A DNA stretch of 64,000 nucleotides from Megaleporinus macrocephalus (lineage: Eukaryota; Chordata; Actinopteri; Characiformes; Anostomidae): assembly GCA_021613375.1 (NCBI GenBank), contig CM038706.1:20836866-20900865 (forward strand), in the 5' to 3' direction. The notes beneath the pieces were generated by a model. The model saw nothing but the letters and a program-made list of their open reading frames with translations, made no database searches and was not told the DNA's origin. This document shows, in pieces, positions 38,853-53,800 of this stretch; within the stretch, counting starts at the first letter, position 1; each line of letters begins with the position of its first letter. The translations under genes were made by a program, and so were the position numbers.

Positions 38853-41800
38853 TCACACGTGTAGTATCTCCATGCTGTAGTCCTCTGTCTCTGTGTACTG
38901 GGAAGAGTTTGTGTCCGACTGCGCCGGCCCGAGAGCCTCCTTATTGTCCAGGTTTGGCTCCATAAACGCAGTTTTCTCAAAAACAATCTTTTTACAGGTC
39001 TCTGGGCGGTTTTGCACATATATCACTCTGTTGTAGGCCTTGAGTCTCTTCCACAGCTGAATGTAGACTTTGCATTGAACGTACATGAACACCAGTCCAC
39101 CAGTGAAGCCGATGGCCACCACCACGAGCTTGGTCCAGAAAGGCCATTCAAGTATCCCTACAGAAAACAGGAACAGAGCCTTATTATCCAAAACACGGCA
39201 CAGAACCACGACTGAAACTCACTTCCTGGGGTAAGGAGTTACACAACTTTTAGAGCCAGTTTCCGAGACCCTACGTCTATGATTCACCTTTAATACTGCA
39301 AAGAGATTTGATTCATGTCCAGGAAACCGGCCCTTGTAGACAGAGTCAGGTTTTGTTTAAGGGTAGGGAAGCAATACACGGTCTTGAATGAACATATATA
39401 AATTCCAGGATCAATCATATGAGGGAGCCTCATCTGCAGCAACACAGAATGATTAATTGCTAAGAGCAATCAGTCATTTCTGCACATGGTCTGATTCTGG
39501 AATGGTGTTCATTCTCTAACTGTATGCCAAGCGCGCTGCTCTAGCTACGGGGTAGACAGTGGAGGAGATGACGCTAAAATCAAACACAAGACGCTGAATG
39601 AGAAGTCCTCATGAAAAAAACTGCCCAGCTCACCTCCAACCTCATCCTAGTATCTAGTGTTAATAATAAAAATAATTTCTAACAAGTCTTAGACAGAGTA
39701 AGCCTACATAATAGAAGACTGTGCCACAATATTTTGTAGCCCAGGACTACATTTCAAGCTGGTGATTAACCAATCCAGTGGGTCTGGTGGCGGGATAACT
39801 TGCAGATGTAGAAAAATGCTGCAAATAAATAATAGTCTTTATAAAATGATAATCATGCAGAACATAACGTGCATAATCAACATAAGGGAAAGAGAGTTAA
39901 ATAATCTAGAAAAAAGTAATAAACATATTCTACATAGTCTCAAAGGAACCAATTATGTGAATAGAAATGACAGAGACTATAAAAAGTCAGCTGGCCGGAG
40001 TTGTGGAAAGTAAAATACATCACAACACAGCTGACTAAAGGCAAGTCTGAGTCATGAGTCAGGAGATTGGTTTGCGAATACAGTATGCCAAATTGTGGAT
40101 GTCATTCGCCCTTATACAAGCTGAATTCTAGTCCCGGGCAGACCTCTACTTTCTGGCCTGACTCATGTAATCTGCCTTGATAATATACTAAACACATTCT
40201 ACTGACCACTCACTAATACTGCTCTAATGTAGTTTTCAGAAGCAGCCCATTTCCTCCAGTGTGTAACGATCTACCATAAGCAGGAGAAGCCTTTCCAAAA
40301 AAAACTGCAGAGGCAGCACAAAGCTAGGGTTTCACAGTCCACCTTTCACAGGGAGTTTATTCAAGAGCATGAATTTCATATTAGGTTAGAAAACTTGATC
40401 CTTTAATCTGAAAGTATATCTTACTATCAACAGATAGATCGGGAGGGGATCTCAACATGGTAAATCTCTATGTTCTACTGCCAGCTTACGCACAAGGCCT
40501 GAACATGGAGTAAAATACTGTACTGCTTTTGGAGGCTCCGTAAGTTAGGCCGGGGTGCAGCTTTAGGGCTCCTGACATGGTGAGCAAGAATAGAGTAAAG
40601 AGAGGGGAGGGTTAGTGCTGGAGGTATGGCACCGTCTCTCTAGGGAAATCTGCACAAGCTGAAAAGAACAAACCTGGCTAGAGTGTAATCAGACTTGCAC
40701 ACCTTTGCCGATCATTGATTTTCCCAGGCTGACAGAGACACTTGTTCTGCGCCAAGCCAACTTTTAGCTTACTTTTCTTTTTTTAACAGAACAACAGTAG
40801 AACACACTGTGTGCCTCCTCTAGCGTTTTTTCCTGAGTGTGGAATTCAGTAAATACTGACTTTGAGTCCATTTTATGGAAACCAAGTGATTTTAGTGCAA
40901 CAATGCACTTGTGATTGAAACAATGCATTTATGATAATATTGGTTGAAATGCATTGTGAGTCTTATTATTATGTAGAGGAACATTAGCTAATGGCCTCTG
41001 GAGAACCAATGTAAATCACTATATTTGTTTCTGTTGTAGACCAGTTTTAACACTTATTTGCTCCCAAACGCTCCAAAAACATTCTGGGGTTGCAATGTTT
41101 GCATGCCAGTCAAACGGCCCCTCCTTTTAAAGTTTGCAGTTCTTCATTATGTTGTGACATGAAACATAATTTTCTGGCAAGTAGGGATGTAATCAAAAAA
41201 CCTGTTATAAGCAATTATAAACCTGCCTGTTACTCATCATAGCAAAGTCGGCTGGTAACCGTCACAGGTTAATGCAGTTTGATGTGGAATCTCTTGGATT
41301 TAAGGTCATTTTTGCTCCTTAATTAAAATGTGCTTGTACTGTATTATGACTGCTGCCTACTGCATGTGCTATACCTATAAGGTTGTCATTATAAATCTAA
41401 TTGTCAGAAATTTCAGTCCTCAAATTTCCCTTTAGCAATAGGTATGTTTAAGTGACTGTCGAATGCTGATGCAGGTTAATGATGAACAGATTTAACGATT
41501 CAAGATTTTGGCCACATGCCTTTACACTTGGTAGCCAAATGCATCTCCACTTAGTCAGACTGCAAATCTGATTGCTGTACTTGATGGAACATGCAAACAA
41601 TTAATTGTCAACTGTTTAACAATGCAGCCTGTTTATTGTCTGCACTTTGATTAGAACAGTACTGTCTGTCAATATCATTATTAATGGATATGTTTTAGTT
41701 GGAGTTTTGGTTGTACCGGGAATAGTTTTCATTGTCTATTGTGTCTTGGAGAGACGGATGTGTTTACACAGCTATAGCATGTATAAATGCATCTCAGGCC

Positions 41801-44800
41801 ACCTCCAGAAGTGGTTGGAGATTGAATTAGCATCTGTTTTAAATGCTTTTGTCAATATACACTTGCATTATCATAATTCTGATACTCAAGATGCATGAAG
41901 TGACCAGGCGTAAACGGAGCCTGTATTAATTAGGAAGTAGGGATCCATTTCCGTTTTAGCTTTCGTCTAACTGACCTATCCATGCCGCTCCCTCAAATGT
42001 AACTGTTGTTGTTGCTAGGCTGGACAAGCTTTACACAATACTTACATTTAACACAACAAGAAACTGTTACTCAAATAAATATAGCTAAATTTAAAACAGT
42101 AAAATGTTTGTTTAGTGTTGTGGCATAGTATTAGTTTTCCAGTTTAAAATGCCCCGCCACTCATGCATTATGTTGCACCATCCTATCGAAACTAAGCAGG
42201 CTGGAAATGAATTTGCTACCATACAAATGTTACAAAAACCTACACCCCATCGATGGAAGAATAAGGCATTGGTATTGTGACCAAAAGTGATTTTAAAGTG
42301 CCCTCACGACAGCACATTTGTAGGCGACGCACATGGATTGTCTCATTTGAATTCTATTCAAACACAGCCGCAACTTACGAGCCTTACGTTTTAAAGATAT
42401 GTTGCATTCTCAGTCATGTGTAAAATCAAAGCTTTTTCTTGCATGAAGTATGCAAACAGATAAGGTGAGAATCAAGTCGCCCGATCGCGATAAAGTAGCG
42501 TTAAGGCTTGGAAGTGTCTATGCCCGTCAGCATTGAGCAGGCGCATACAGCACACAGAAATTCTGTAAGAACTCTTCTTTGGGAGTGATTAGCAGTTGAG
42601 TCTCAAAATAGTGGATGAAACTCTAGCATGTAGAGTTGAAGGGAGAACAGAAAAGAGGAAAGAATCAGACAGTTTGAGCAGAGAGGAGCAGGGGATCAGA
42701 CATTCGAGGAGAGAAGTGGGGGGAGATTACACATTTGGATATGTGGATTAAGAACCAGAGTCGGATGTCAAAGGAAAGACAAATCGGATGTTAAAGGAGA
42801 AAGTGTTTTACCTGGTATTCTTCCGGCTGCATGGTTAAAAAGAGTTTATTACTATTCAGCTACAGGTAGGAGTAGGAGGCGTGAGCAAGCAGGGAGGGTA
42901 CTGTACTTTTTCCACTTTAATTACATCTGTAAATAGCTGCAGGAACGACTTATATAAGCCGCGTACATAATGCGGCGTGACGACTAGCAGATAAAGAATG
43001 CTCTTTGGGTAGGCACAGGTGAAAAACAGGAGTTTAACTGGAGAACGAGAACAGCTGAAGATACATCGGGACATCATTAGCACTCCACATTACGCTCCAT
43101 TAAGTAAGACCGACATACTTCAGTCGGGATGTAACAGACATCAGCAGCAGCAGAACAATGGGGTCTTGGTAAGCCGATTCAGGGAGAGTGGTGAGGGCTG
43201 GGGAGTCGACAAGGGATGGCTGGGATCAGGGGAGGAGGACTGACCTTGTTTGATCTCCTCTGCAGTGCGGTCGATCAGGACATACAGGGACCACACCACG
43301 CAGGTGATGGCAATGACGTGGAAAGTGACGGAGCACATGATCTTCCTCCTCTCGCTCGCAGTCATCTGCAGCTTCTCCCACTACATAGCAAGCGAGAGAG
43401 AAAGGGAAGGCATAAGTACAGGCTTTGTGTCTTTTAACACAAATACATACACAAAAACAGGCTTTCATAATAAAAGAGCCAACAATACCTGGATTTATTT
43501 GTCCTGACAAATATACAACAACAACAGACAGTGTTTACCTATTCATGGCTGTCATAACAAAGGGGATTTTGGTCAGAACCCACTCATGCACTCATGTTCT
43601 ATTACAGAATACACAGATCCAGTTAAAAGACCTGATTTCACCTGGTTTTCCACTCTTAACTATAAATATTTGATGTCTGTGTGATCTAGGTGCAGCAGCT
43701 CAGAGCATGCCTCCTGATAAAGCCACAAGTACTCAAACAGCAGGTCCACTGAGAAAAGTAATGCTTTATCGATCAATAGTCTTTTTGCTAAGACACGCCA
43801 ATCGAAACTCTTGATATCAATACTTAATTGTCCTGTTAAACTTCAGTCAGGAAGCTAAAGAAGTGTGTTTTATTTGTAGAGCTCACTCACATACATAAAA
43901 GATCAAGTACAGTTCAGTGATCTTCCTGAAAGACTCTGCTCTAAGCAGCTGGTAGTTCAGAAAAGCCACTGCTTAGAATCAGGGCCACCCAGGGCTCTCA
44001 TAGAAAGCTACTGAAGATCAACTCATCCGCGTCCTGTGATCAGGACAGCACATCTATTTTGCTTTGAATAATTGATCATTTGGGGGGCGACTAGTATGTT
44101 CTGAAGTCAAGAAGTCAGACTGCACTCAAAGCACAACCCAAAAAGAAAATATGATAAGGCAGCAAGAAAGACAGCAAGTCAAAGGAAAATAAACAGAGTT
44201 TGGAAAAAAATGTCTTACACCAGATACAGAACATGGATCTCCTAACAACCATGCAGGACCTGCTAAACCAGCAAAACCATCAGATCAACCGTACTTTCAT
44301 CTTTGAAGAAAAACATGCTCCATTTTTGCTTCCACAAGTTTCTCTGTCCAGCTTTTCACTATGAGACAACAACATAACGCAATGGGTCGGGAAGGATGTG
44401 TAGCTGTCAGGAAGAAACTGCAACAGACGAAAAAACTAATTACACAAAGAGACTGCTGGAGTTCCTAGAACAATGATCACTCCAGAAAAAAAAGTAAAAA
44501 AAAAAAATATATATATCTTCATACTTTTCAGTTCAACTTGTTAAACGTCCTGATGCTAAAGAATAAAATAAGTGTACCGAAAAGTTGTGGAGCTTAAATC
44601 AATGAACGTTGGCCTCTGATAATACTGTATACACCTCCCTAGCTGTTCCACAACCATCACAATCTTAATATCCACTGGAACCTATGATTTTATATTTGTT
44701 AAACTAGAGCCACAAGCTAAAGGTAGAGTATTTACAACCTCTAAAGGGAAACCACACTTTGCCTCCTATTACGGCACTCGGTATGAAAAGATGGACCAGC

Positions 44801-47800
44801 CAGAGTCCATAATAATGTGGCAGCATGGAAGAGAATGCAGTCACTGCGGCTAGCCTACCACGTCCGGTTGGAACTGCACTCGCAGTTATCTTGCGTAACT
44901 CACAGGCACCTGGCCTTGACATGTTCTACAGCAGCCTGTTAGAGATGAAAGCCCACGGCAGTGCACAAGCCACCCAGAGACTCACTATTTGATGCTCTGT
45001 ATGAGACACACAACACAGGAAATTTAATTAAAGGAAGAACCAGTGGGCATTAAAGGCTAATAATGGCAGTGCCTGGAATTGCATTTTGTTCCTTCTACTA
45101 ATAAACAATCAGCATTCAATCATAATAAAAGAATTATGTAGTTTGTAGCCTTGACTGGCTGTACAAGATGATGTGATATGAAAAACAAAGAAAATAATTA
45201 ACTTTATCTTAGTCAAGTCTGAATTGCTGGTGGTTTAGCCTTCTCAGTGATGAGCCAACGTTAATCACTGGTGTTACCAAGCATACAAATTAAAAGTAGC
45301 TTAGGTTTAGGGTTTGTCTGGGCTATAGCCACAGGTCTCTTTTTACTACCAGAATATTTAATATGAATATGAATCATGGGCTCATACAATCACTTAATAT
45401 CACTTAAATAAACCAATTAACTGCAGGGGGTCCCGTTAAGTTTAATTAGGAATAACTATAGTATAGGCAAACAAGTGTAATTAAAAACTGCTAGTCTAAC
45501 TAAGACATGTTCATATAAACAGCATGGTTCAACTGAGTGCCACTTTTGTGGAGCGGAGGAGATGTTACACTGCATGTGAACAAGATTATAAATGTACAAG
45601 GCTTTTATACAACTCCTGATGTTTGGCCTTCATCAAATTACCATAAAAATATCATAGGACCACCAACGCCCAGGTATTATCTGGGTAGCGGCAGGGCGAG
45701 CGCATTCCACTTAGCTGCCCCAAGCTGATTCGCAACCTAAAGAAATAGCTACAACAATCAGAATCCAATGCTCCACCTACACACACAAAACCGTGTGTAG
45801 CCTACGCAAACTTTTATCACCTTAAACAAGCTAGGTATGTCTATATCTAAGCAACACACTATGAAGCAAGTCTCTGCATAACCATTTTAGGAGCCTGCTT
45901 GCAATCACAGTAGCCCATAGATATTGTCTGTTAGATGATCTCTCTGTTTTTCAGCTTATAGTTTCTGTTATGTTAACTGATAACTTAATTCACACCCCAC
46001 ACTTCTCTTGTGTCTTCGCTTTGGGAAATAAGTAAAACTTCACTCTCCCTTCCAAACTCTTGGGATTTTCTGTATTTGATAAGCTCCCCACATGCTAAGT
46101 GGCAGCATTAGCACCTGTCAGAGTTGCCGGTGTAGGTTAAGTTACTTAGCAATTGCTTGGCTACAATTACGGCGGTTAAGGGTCTGGCTTGGGCAAATGA
46201 CTGGGGAGCTAGGAGCAGCCTAAGCAACAAGTAACATATTCCTACAGAGCACACGGGCAGAGAGCATGATAAAATGATGTGAGATTTTGAGAGAATAATT
46301 TGGCGGCCTACATTTTGCCACCAGTATAGACACACTCTCTCTAGGTAACAGGTGATTCTAAGCATAGGCAGTGTCATTAACATACGGAAACACTGACAGT
46401 GGGGATGCTAGACAGGCTGCAGTAGCCCCATATTCTTGGATTTTTAGGACTAAGCTCTTTTCGCACCTGAAATACTGCGGCTGGTGCTCTACACGGATCG
46501 CAAGTGAATAAAACTTTTCTTACATTAATAGGTGTTCTAAATATACTGACTGGAATTGTCAGAAAATGATCAGAATTGATAAAAAAATTAACAGGTCTTT
46601 GCTGCAGTTCTATGTAGTGTTCACTCTTGGATGCAATATTGGAATGTTTTTTGCTCTGAAGGTCCGTATAGCCGTCATACTATTAACAAGCTAACTGCTC
46701 ACTAAATGGCTAATTTGCATTAAGTTTGTCCAAAACATTGATGATTAGAAAAATAGAGAAATAGAAGTATCTCCAAAATAGAAACTAACAGTAGAGGTCT
46801 TCACTTTCAATGTACTGTAAGTCAATGGAACCAGACCAAGCTGTTTTGGAGCATTTCTATTGGTCTAATGCTGTGTTTAATTGATGGAGAGAAATAGAAA
46901 AATGAAGATTCAAAAATGCAGACAAGTTTTTCATTGGCAGCAACGATATAGTATATTATGACATGTTCTGATTTAAATGAAAGAAGCAAGTGTATTTATA
47001 CTGAGATAAGTTTATTGAGTACATTTAAAATGAGTTCAAAACGCATTAAAGGGGCATGAGAAGGTGTGTGTGTGTGTTGTTACCTTCCGTAGAGGTTTCA
47101 GTTTGGTCTCCATGATGAATTCAAACTTGCAGAGCTCACAGCAGCGTGTGTCGGAGCTTTTGATCCACTGCTGCAGGCAGGCTTGATGCACAAAGCGCAG
47201 ACTGCCCGTGCAGTGGCACGGCGTGATAAGTGGACTCTCATCGTCACCCTCGCAGTGACAGATCCTGTACACACACATACACATATATATATATATATAG
47301 CATTAAGCTCACACTAACTCCAGAGCCTAGTGGACTTCACACAAACATACAGCAGGTCAACAAAGTAACGCCACCTCAGAAGCAGCTTTGCTTTTTGAGT
47401 GCACTGAAAATGTTCAAATGGTTAAACATCTATAACCAGTAAATTAAAGGGTGAGTATATAGCACGATATGATGTGAACTTAAGGCTTCGTCTGCTTGTG
47501 TTTCTATATTTCAAATGACAGGACTGTTTCAAAAGGTTAGAAGTTGCAGTAGGAAATGACTACATGTGTTACAAATAAAAAAGGAGTTTGCACAGGAACA
47601 CAGGCAGCAGTTCTCAGCTTAGTCTTGACCTATATTACACTTATCATTGACTACTACATTTTTTATCTACTACAAAGCTGAAGTTCCAAGATTTCTCGAG
47701 TTACAAAAAAGGTGGCACTCTTCAAGGAGTTACAAAGTATTTGTTATAATATCTATTTACTTCCCAAGGTAAAGTGGTCAAGTGGTTCGAATCTATTTTT

Positions 47801-50800
47801 TTGCCTAAATTTGTAACAGATCTGGCGTTTTTAGAGTGATGTTGGCAACAGAAACGATAATTTTCAAATCAGAACTTGGCCAATTGTACACACTAGCGCT
47901 CAAAAGTTTAGGGTCGTTTGTTATCATAATGTTATTATCATAATCATTATTCAGTTATAATTAAAATTTTTAAAAATTGCAAATACTATAATCTAGACAA
48001 CAAACCATAAACCAATACTTTATTCACAGTTGACAGTATTTTAGGAATAAGTTAGAACATGGTTGTGTTAGTAAATAATAAACTCAAATTTTCTGTTTAT
48101 TGTCATTTGTTGTCACAAGAATACTATGAATGGCTGTTTAATTAGCTAAATTTGTTTAGCAACTTTCAAATATAAGGCACTGTGGACATCTGTTTCTTTA
48201 TAAATTAATTCTTAATGCTGTAATGAAATAACCTGCTTGTTTATCATCAAACATGTCTTCCCTTTTACAGGTTCCTACAAACTGTTTGAGTCGTGTAATA
48301 AACTACTTTCATCGTAGATTCATTTTACACACGTATCTTCAAAACAATTGGCTTTACATGAAAACAGTAACCGTAAACTTTTGATATACAGTCATCTGCG
48401 AAAATGTTGATGTTGATTTTGTTGATGTTATAATTGAAAGGGAACTATATTCCCTTAGAAAATCAACAACACACATAATTTGATCCAAAGTTTTGCATAT
48501 AGCTGTATTCAATACCTTTCCACTGTATTTCACTACACGCTCTCACATCACTATTGTCTTTATCCAGTGCGTCTTGAATGCACTTGGAATGTCAATGCAG
48601 CCTCAGCGTGTGAGGAGAGGCCGCCACATGGGGGCATGAGTCCACCGCATGCTCTAATCACACCCCATGGTCCATCCTGCATTCAGATCAATGCTGCAAA
48701 CATCCAATTTAACATCCCTCCCCTTGTAGGATTTCTGGAATGACACCTCTCTCACTTCTCCTAGCTGGATCAATAGAATAGGGACAAAATCCCCCCATAC
48801 CTTTACATCAGACCAGAGCAAGAGAGACACGCTACAGCAGCCTTCAATATGTGAGGGACGAACTGGAGACGTGTTACTGCTAAACGAGGGATGGGGATGC
48901 CTACTGAGAAAAAAAGAATAGTAGAAAGAAGGAAGCCACTGACAGAAAGCAAAGGAACTTTGTTTGATGAAAGTTGAGGTATGAAAACTCAACAAAGAGA
49001 AGGACACAATCAGTTGCACACTGGCACACGGTCACACACACTCACACAGAGCCAATTTGTGATTTGAAACTTGGCTAACTGCTAAGTGGTTAGCTGTGAT
49101 GGTTTACAGCGTAGGCCAAATGTAGCTGCCCTGTGGTGAAGGTAGCAGTGCCCTTGTGCTGCTGAGAAACACAGCAGTTCAAAGGGAATCTCAAAGCAGT
49201 TCACGTCAGACTGATGCACTTCAATTGGACAGCTAACATCGCTGAAGCTCTGGGGGGGAACTGCTTGAATTTTTTTCTTTTCTTTATAAACTGCGCAATA
49301 AAAAACACACATCCAAGCCTTCAACCGGTACAACAACATTTACATTAGCTGGAAGTTGAATGGGCCTATGGGGAACCTGAACTGGTACCTCTACACTATT
49401 AAAAATGTTTCTTTAAGGGCTCTTTAGTAAAGGCAATGCTTGTATATATGCTTGTATATAGAACCCTGACCACTCAAAGAACCATACATTTTTCTTTGCA
49501 TGGTCCTAAAGGTTTTAAAGAATCCTTTTTAGTATATACTATGCTTAACTATACAGAACCCTTTAGAGATTATTAATACTATTTGGAATTCATTTTATGG
49601 GGAAGTTGGCTAATGCACCTCAGGATGTCAGCAATGTGTATGATATTATTAAAAGTAGAATGGAAAACTGTATTTATACTGTCAACGTCAAATATGCAAA
49701 GTTTAGTACATAGAATCTATATACTGTGTCCTTCAAACACTGTTCTTCCCCCCTTCAAACACAAATCCCACATTTACAAAAGAAGACAGTAAAATGGGCA
49801 GATTCCAAAATCCTAGACTGTTGGTGTAAAAGTTTTGACTCATTAATACACCCCACAAATTAACACACATCAGCACAATGTCAACAGAGTAACAGGAAAG
49901 GTAACAGCAGACTACGCACACAAATGCACCATTCCAGGCTGCAAACGGGATGTTGTCCGTTTCCAATGAACTAAACTCTCAATGGGAATGATTGATGTTC
50001 ATTTTTAAACACTGCTGAAGTTGTACAGGCGCCAGGATGTAACTGCAGCACCATTTGAACAGAACATTTGCAAAACAAGTAATTTGCAAAATAGGAAGTT
50101 AACTTCAGCTCCTACATCTTCAAAAAGATCAACTTTAATTCCAAGTGGTGAGTTTGCTTTACACATTTCACTTTAGACAGTTTCTCTAACCTTGGACAGT
50201 ATCGAGCAGACTTTGCTCAGTGTTTGACAGTGAAGAGACTGAAGAGAGGAGCAGTTCCACCTTTCTTAGCATCACAACCCCAACAGTAACCTGTAAGTAG
50301 AGTTTATCCACTCGTTGACAGCTAAAGCAGATCATCTTAAACCCAAAGTGTCCCAGTGAGTAACAACTTTAATTTACTTTTCTAAAGCAAGTAGCTACTG
50401 TAGAAAACGTTAGCTACTAGCAAGCTACATGTATAATATGGCTTATAACATATGGTACTACATTACGTTTCATTTCATTTTCCTGTCTGTGTCTATTTCA
50501 ACATGTTGCTTCTATGTGATCATTACATAGTCTGCTGTAAACTCGCAAATCAGAGCAAAGCTCTGTTCAGGAGCGTGCCAAACCCAGGGAAACTAGCGTT
50601 GTAATTGGCCGTGTAAAACCACATTTTGGCATTAATTTCACACATCTTTTTTATAGACATCAGATGACAATTAAAATGTTGAATAAATGCAGTCTTTGGC
50701 ACGAAGGGGTGAGAAATCTCAGTGCAAATCAAAGAGATGGGAGTGGCTACTAGATTTATATGCTGCACTCATGCCAAAAAAATTAATTATCATTAGCTTG

Positions 50801-53800
50801 AGGTTTTAGAGCCAACAATCAACATTGCCAATGTCAACATGACTCTATTTAATGTCATTTTTTCTTTCATCACTTGAGATGGGTCAAGACATACTAGCTT
50901 GATTTGAGCTACAGGGAGCACATGTATTGCTTCTTTGAGTGCTCCCGTTGCAAAAACTCATTTTCCAAATGAATAGCACTTTCATCAATATGCTGGTTCA
51001 CATGTGGTTTATATAACAACAAGTTTGTGTCCTACGAAACCAGACATGTTGAACTGGTATGGGACTAAAATGACTTAGAGGCACTGACAGAAATGATATC
51101 ACTCTACCTCCTAATGTAAAACTAATCATGTTCCAACAGACTATCCTAAAGAATTTTCACGTTTGTCCTTGTACAGCTAGGGCGTTACAAGTTCATGCAA
51201 TACTTTTGTGTATAGGCTTGCGAAAGTTGTCTGTCCTACAGCCAGATTATGAGACAAAGCTTAAGAAAATAAGGGGCCAGCCCACAGCGAACAAACACAA
51301 GGCCACACCTATAACGGCACAGCGCAGACTTGAGCCAGAGAAACACATCTGCAGGCCATCCTCTGTAGCCTGTAAATGTGTTCCTGACAGTGTGGGAAGA
51401 GTGTGGGGGCATTAATGAGTGGGATGGAGGACTGTTTCCGTATTTGTGTTGAGGCGCAGCTTTTCAGAGTGAATGAGCACAATAATGATTATTTCCAGGC
51501 TGGCCTTATCCGGTCAAGGCTTTACAAGATTAACAGACAGCCTGAGCAAAGGAGAAAACAAGACATGCTATGCCTCCTTTGGAAACAGCGGAGGTTCCGC
51601 CACGAACAAGCGCATGGAGTTGAGAGTAATGGAGAGGAACAGGCCACTTAGCGGTTGTCATCGTTGATATTATTTGTATTCAGATAGCGGGGGACAATTC
51701 ATTTCTCTACCCAATTCAGAGAGCTGATGAGTCTGCAGACTTCACAAGACCTCTACTGTGAACCCTACTGTCGCATAATGGCCACAACGCTCAGCCTCAA
51801 ATCCAGTTGACTCAATTGGTTCTGATGTGTTAATGATCAAGCCTTCGCGCGACGCGGAACAATTGTGAATAATGTGAATGAATGTAATTTAATAAACAAC
51901 AAAGTGAAAAATGTTTTCCTTCTCCTGCGGCAAGTCGAACAACACAGTGAATAAGCAACTAAACTCAAATGGATGAATACAACAACTGGGCTAGTCAGCT
52001 TGATAAATGCACAGCAAAAAAAAAACCCTAAATAAAAAAAAAAAAAAAACACTTGCTGTTAACTTGATTCAAAACCAAAAATGAAGCGAACCTCTCCTTT
52101 ACACTGAATGCCAAAGGTCAAAAATGAATCTGATCTATTTTCAAAGCGCTATTCAAAATGTAGCATAAGTGCAAAGACAATATCACCTCAGAGCCCCCTA
52201 CACATAGGCTTATTTCAGTCAGAACACCTTAAACCCACCACACGCTCCCAGATTGTCAGAGATCAGACTGACTCAATCCAATTAGCGCATATAAGATGTT
52301 CCCTTTTTCCTTTAGCCTTCTTCCTAACTCAGGTAACTGGTCCTGGGCGCTAGCGTTAGCTCTGTGACCTCTGGCTTGGCTGTCAATGAACAGCACAGTA
52401 GCTTAATTGGACACCTGTTTTATATCCTACAGTTCAGGCCACTTCTAGAGATCATTAAACAAGCACAGAGCAAAAAAACACAAGCTACAAGCTAAAGATA
52501 TTCTCACTGGATATAACTACAAGTACTTGTGTGCAGGAGTGCAAGTGGTCCTCTGCATAGAAAGTCTATATTATATTGAAAATATCCGTTTCATGCACCA
52601 CATTGACTAAAGCGTTCACAATCTAACTGGGTTAACCAGCGTACTGTAACATTCCTTCTGTGAAAACATTCCCAGTGGTCTTCTTTTCCCAGATATCTGT
52701 ATCGGTAATATTACGCAAACATCCATGAACTGTCTAAATGAAAACCCTCACTGAGTCTATGAACACTTTCTTGCACTCATGTTACATCAACTCTCCAAGA
52801 ATCAATCCACACAAACACTTGTACTCAGACTACAGCACCTCTTTCATCAACTTCATATTCATGCTTGTCACACACGCGTACACATGAGCTTTGTCTGAGG
52901 TGCACATGCAAGTGATGCCCTTTGGCCTGGACTGACGCTTGCAGGCTGATCTCATGCTTTGGCCATCACCACACAGCGTTAACCCTCTCAGCCAGGCTCA
53001 GTGGGCTCGGCTGTTCTGCTATTTGCGGTGCACATGGTTTTCTAAGGTCCTGCACGAGGGAGGAAAGGCATGTGAGAACAGAAACCTCACCTGGCCTTTG
53101 AAAAAAGTGTAATGGATATAAAGCACAGGAAAATTAGGACTTTATTTGATCTTAGTTTAGCTTGCACAACTTAACCCAAATGAATAAGCCACATAAGCCC
53201 CTTACACATACACACTTTTACTGCCTCATGCAAAGTATTCGGGGACCCCTTGTAAGATGGGTGTTTTGCTGATTTTCACAGTGGAAATGAGCTCACGTCA
53301 TCTATGGAGAACAAATACTACCATTACTGCTTATTTGGGGGGGTTACAATACATGAGGAAATTGTGACATCGCAATGCAAAGCTGTGACAACATGCATAG
53401 CACAGATGTGACAATGCCATCCAATGCAACTGCATGTTTAAACACCAAAATATCACTTCCATCAACATTCTTCATTCAAATTTTGGTACAAATATTTTGA
53501 GAATACAGAATTGTGGATCCAGTATCGTGGGCTGTGTGTATTGTTGCACCCCCACTGTTTTTCATATACACATATAAAATAAAACAATACTAGTAATGGG
53601 TAAAAGGTGGCCTATGCAAAAGCTGTGAAACATTTCCTGGAAGCTAAATTCAGGAAAAAAAATTTTAGTCTGATGCCTGTTGGTAATGTGTTAACTTCTT
53701 TTCACCTATAATCAATAAAATATATATATAATATTTTCAAATTTTTACATTTGACTGCATGAGGCAACTCGATGGCTATGAACTGGGAACGGAGCATATA

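Noticed and set aside
41183..41945. tagggatgtaat at 41183 as a possible third hAT end
   Set aside because: No matching inverted end or target duplication was found downstream.
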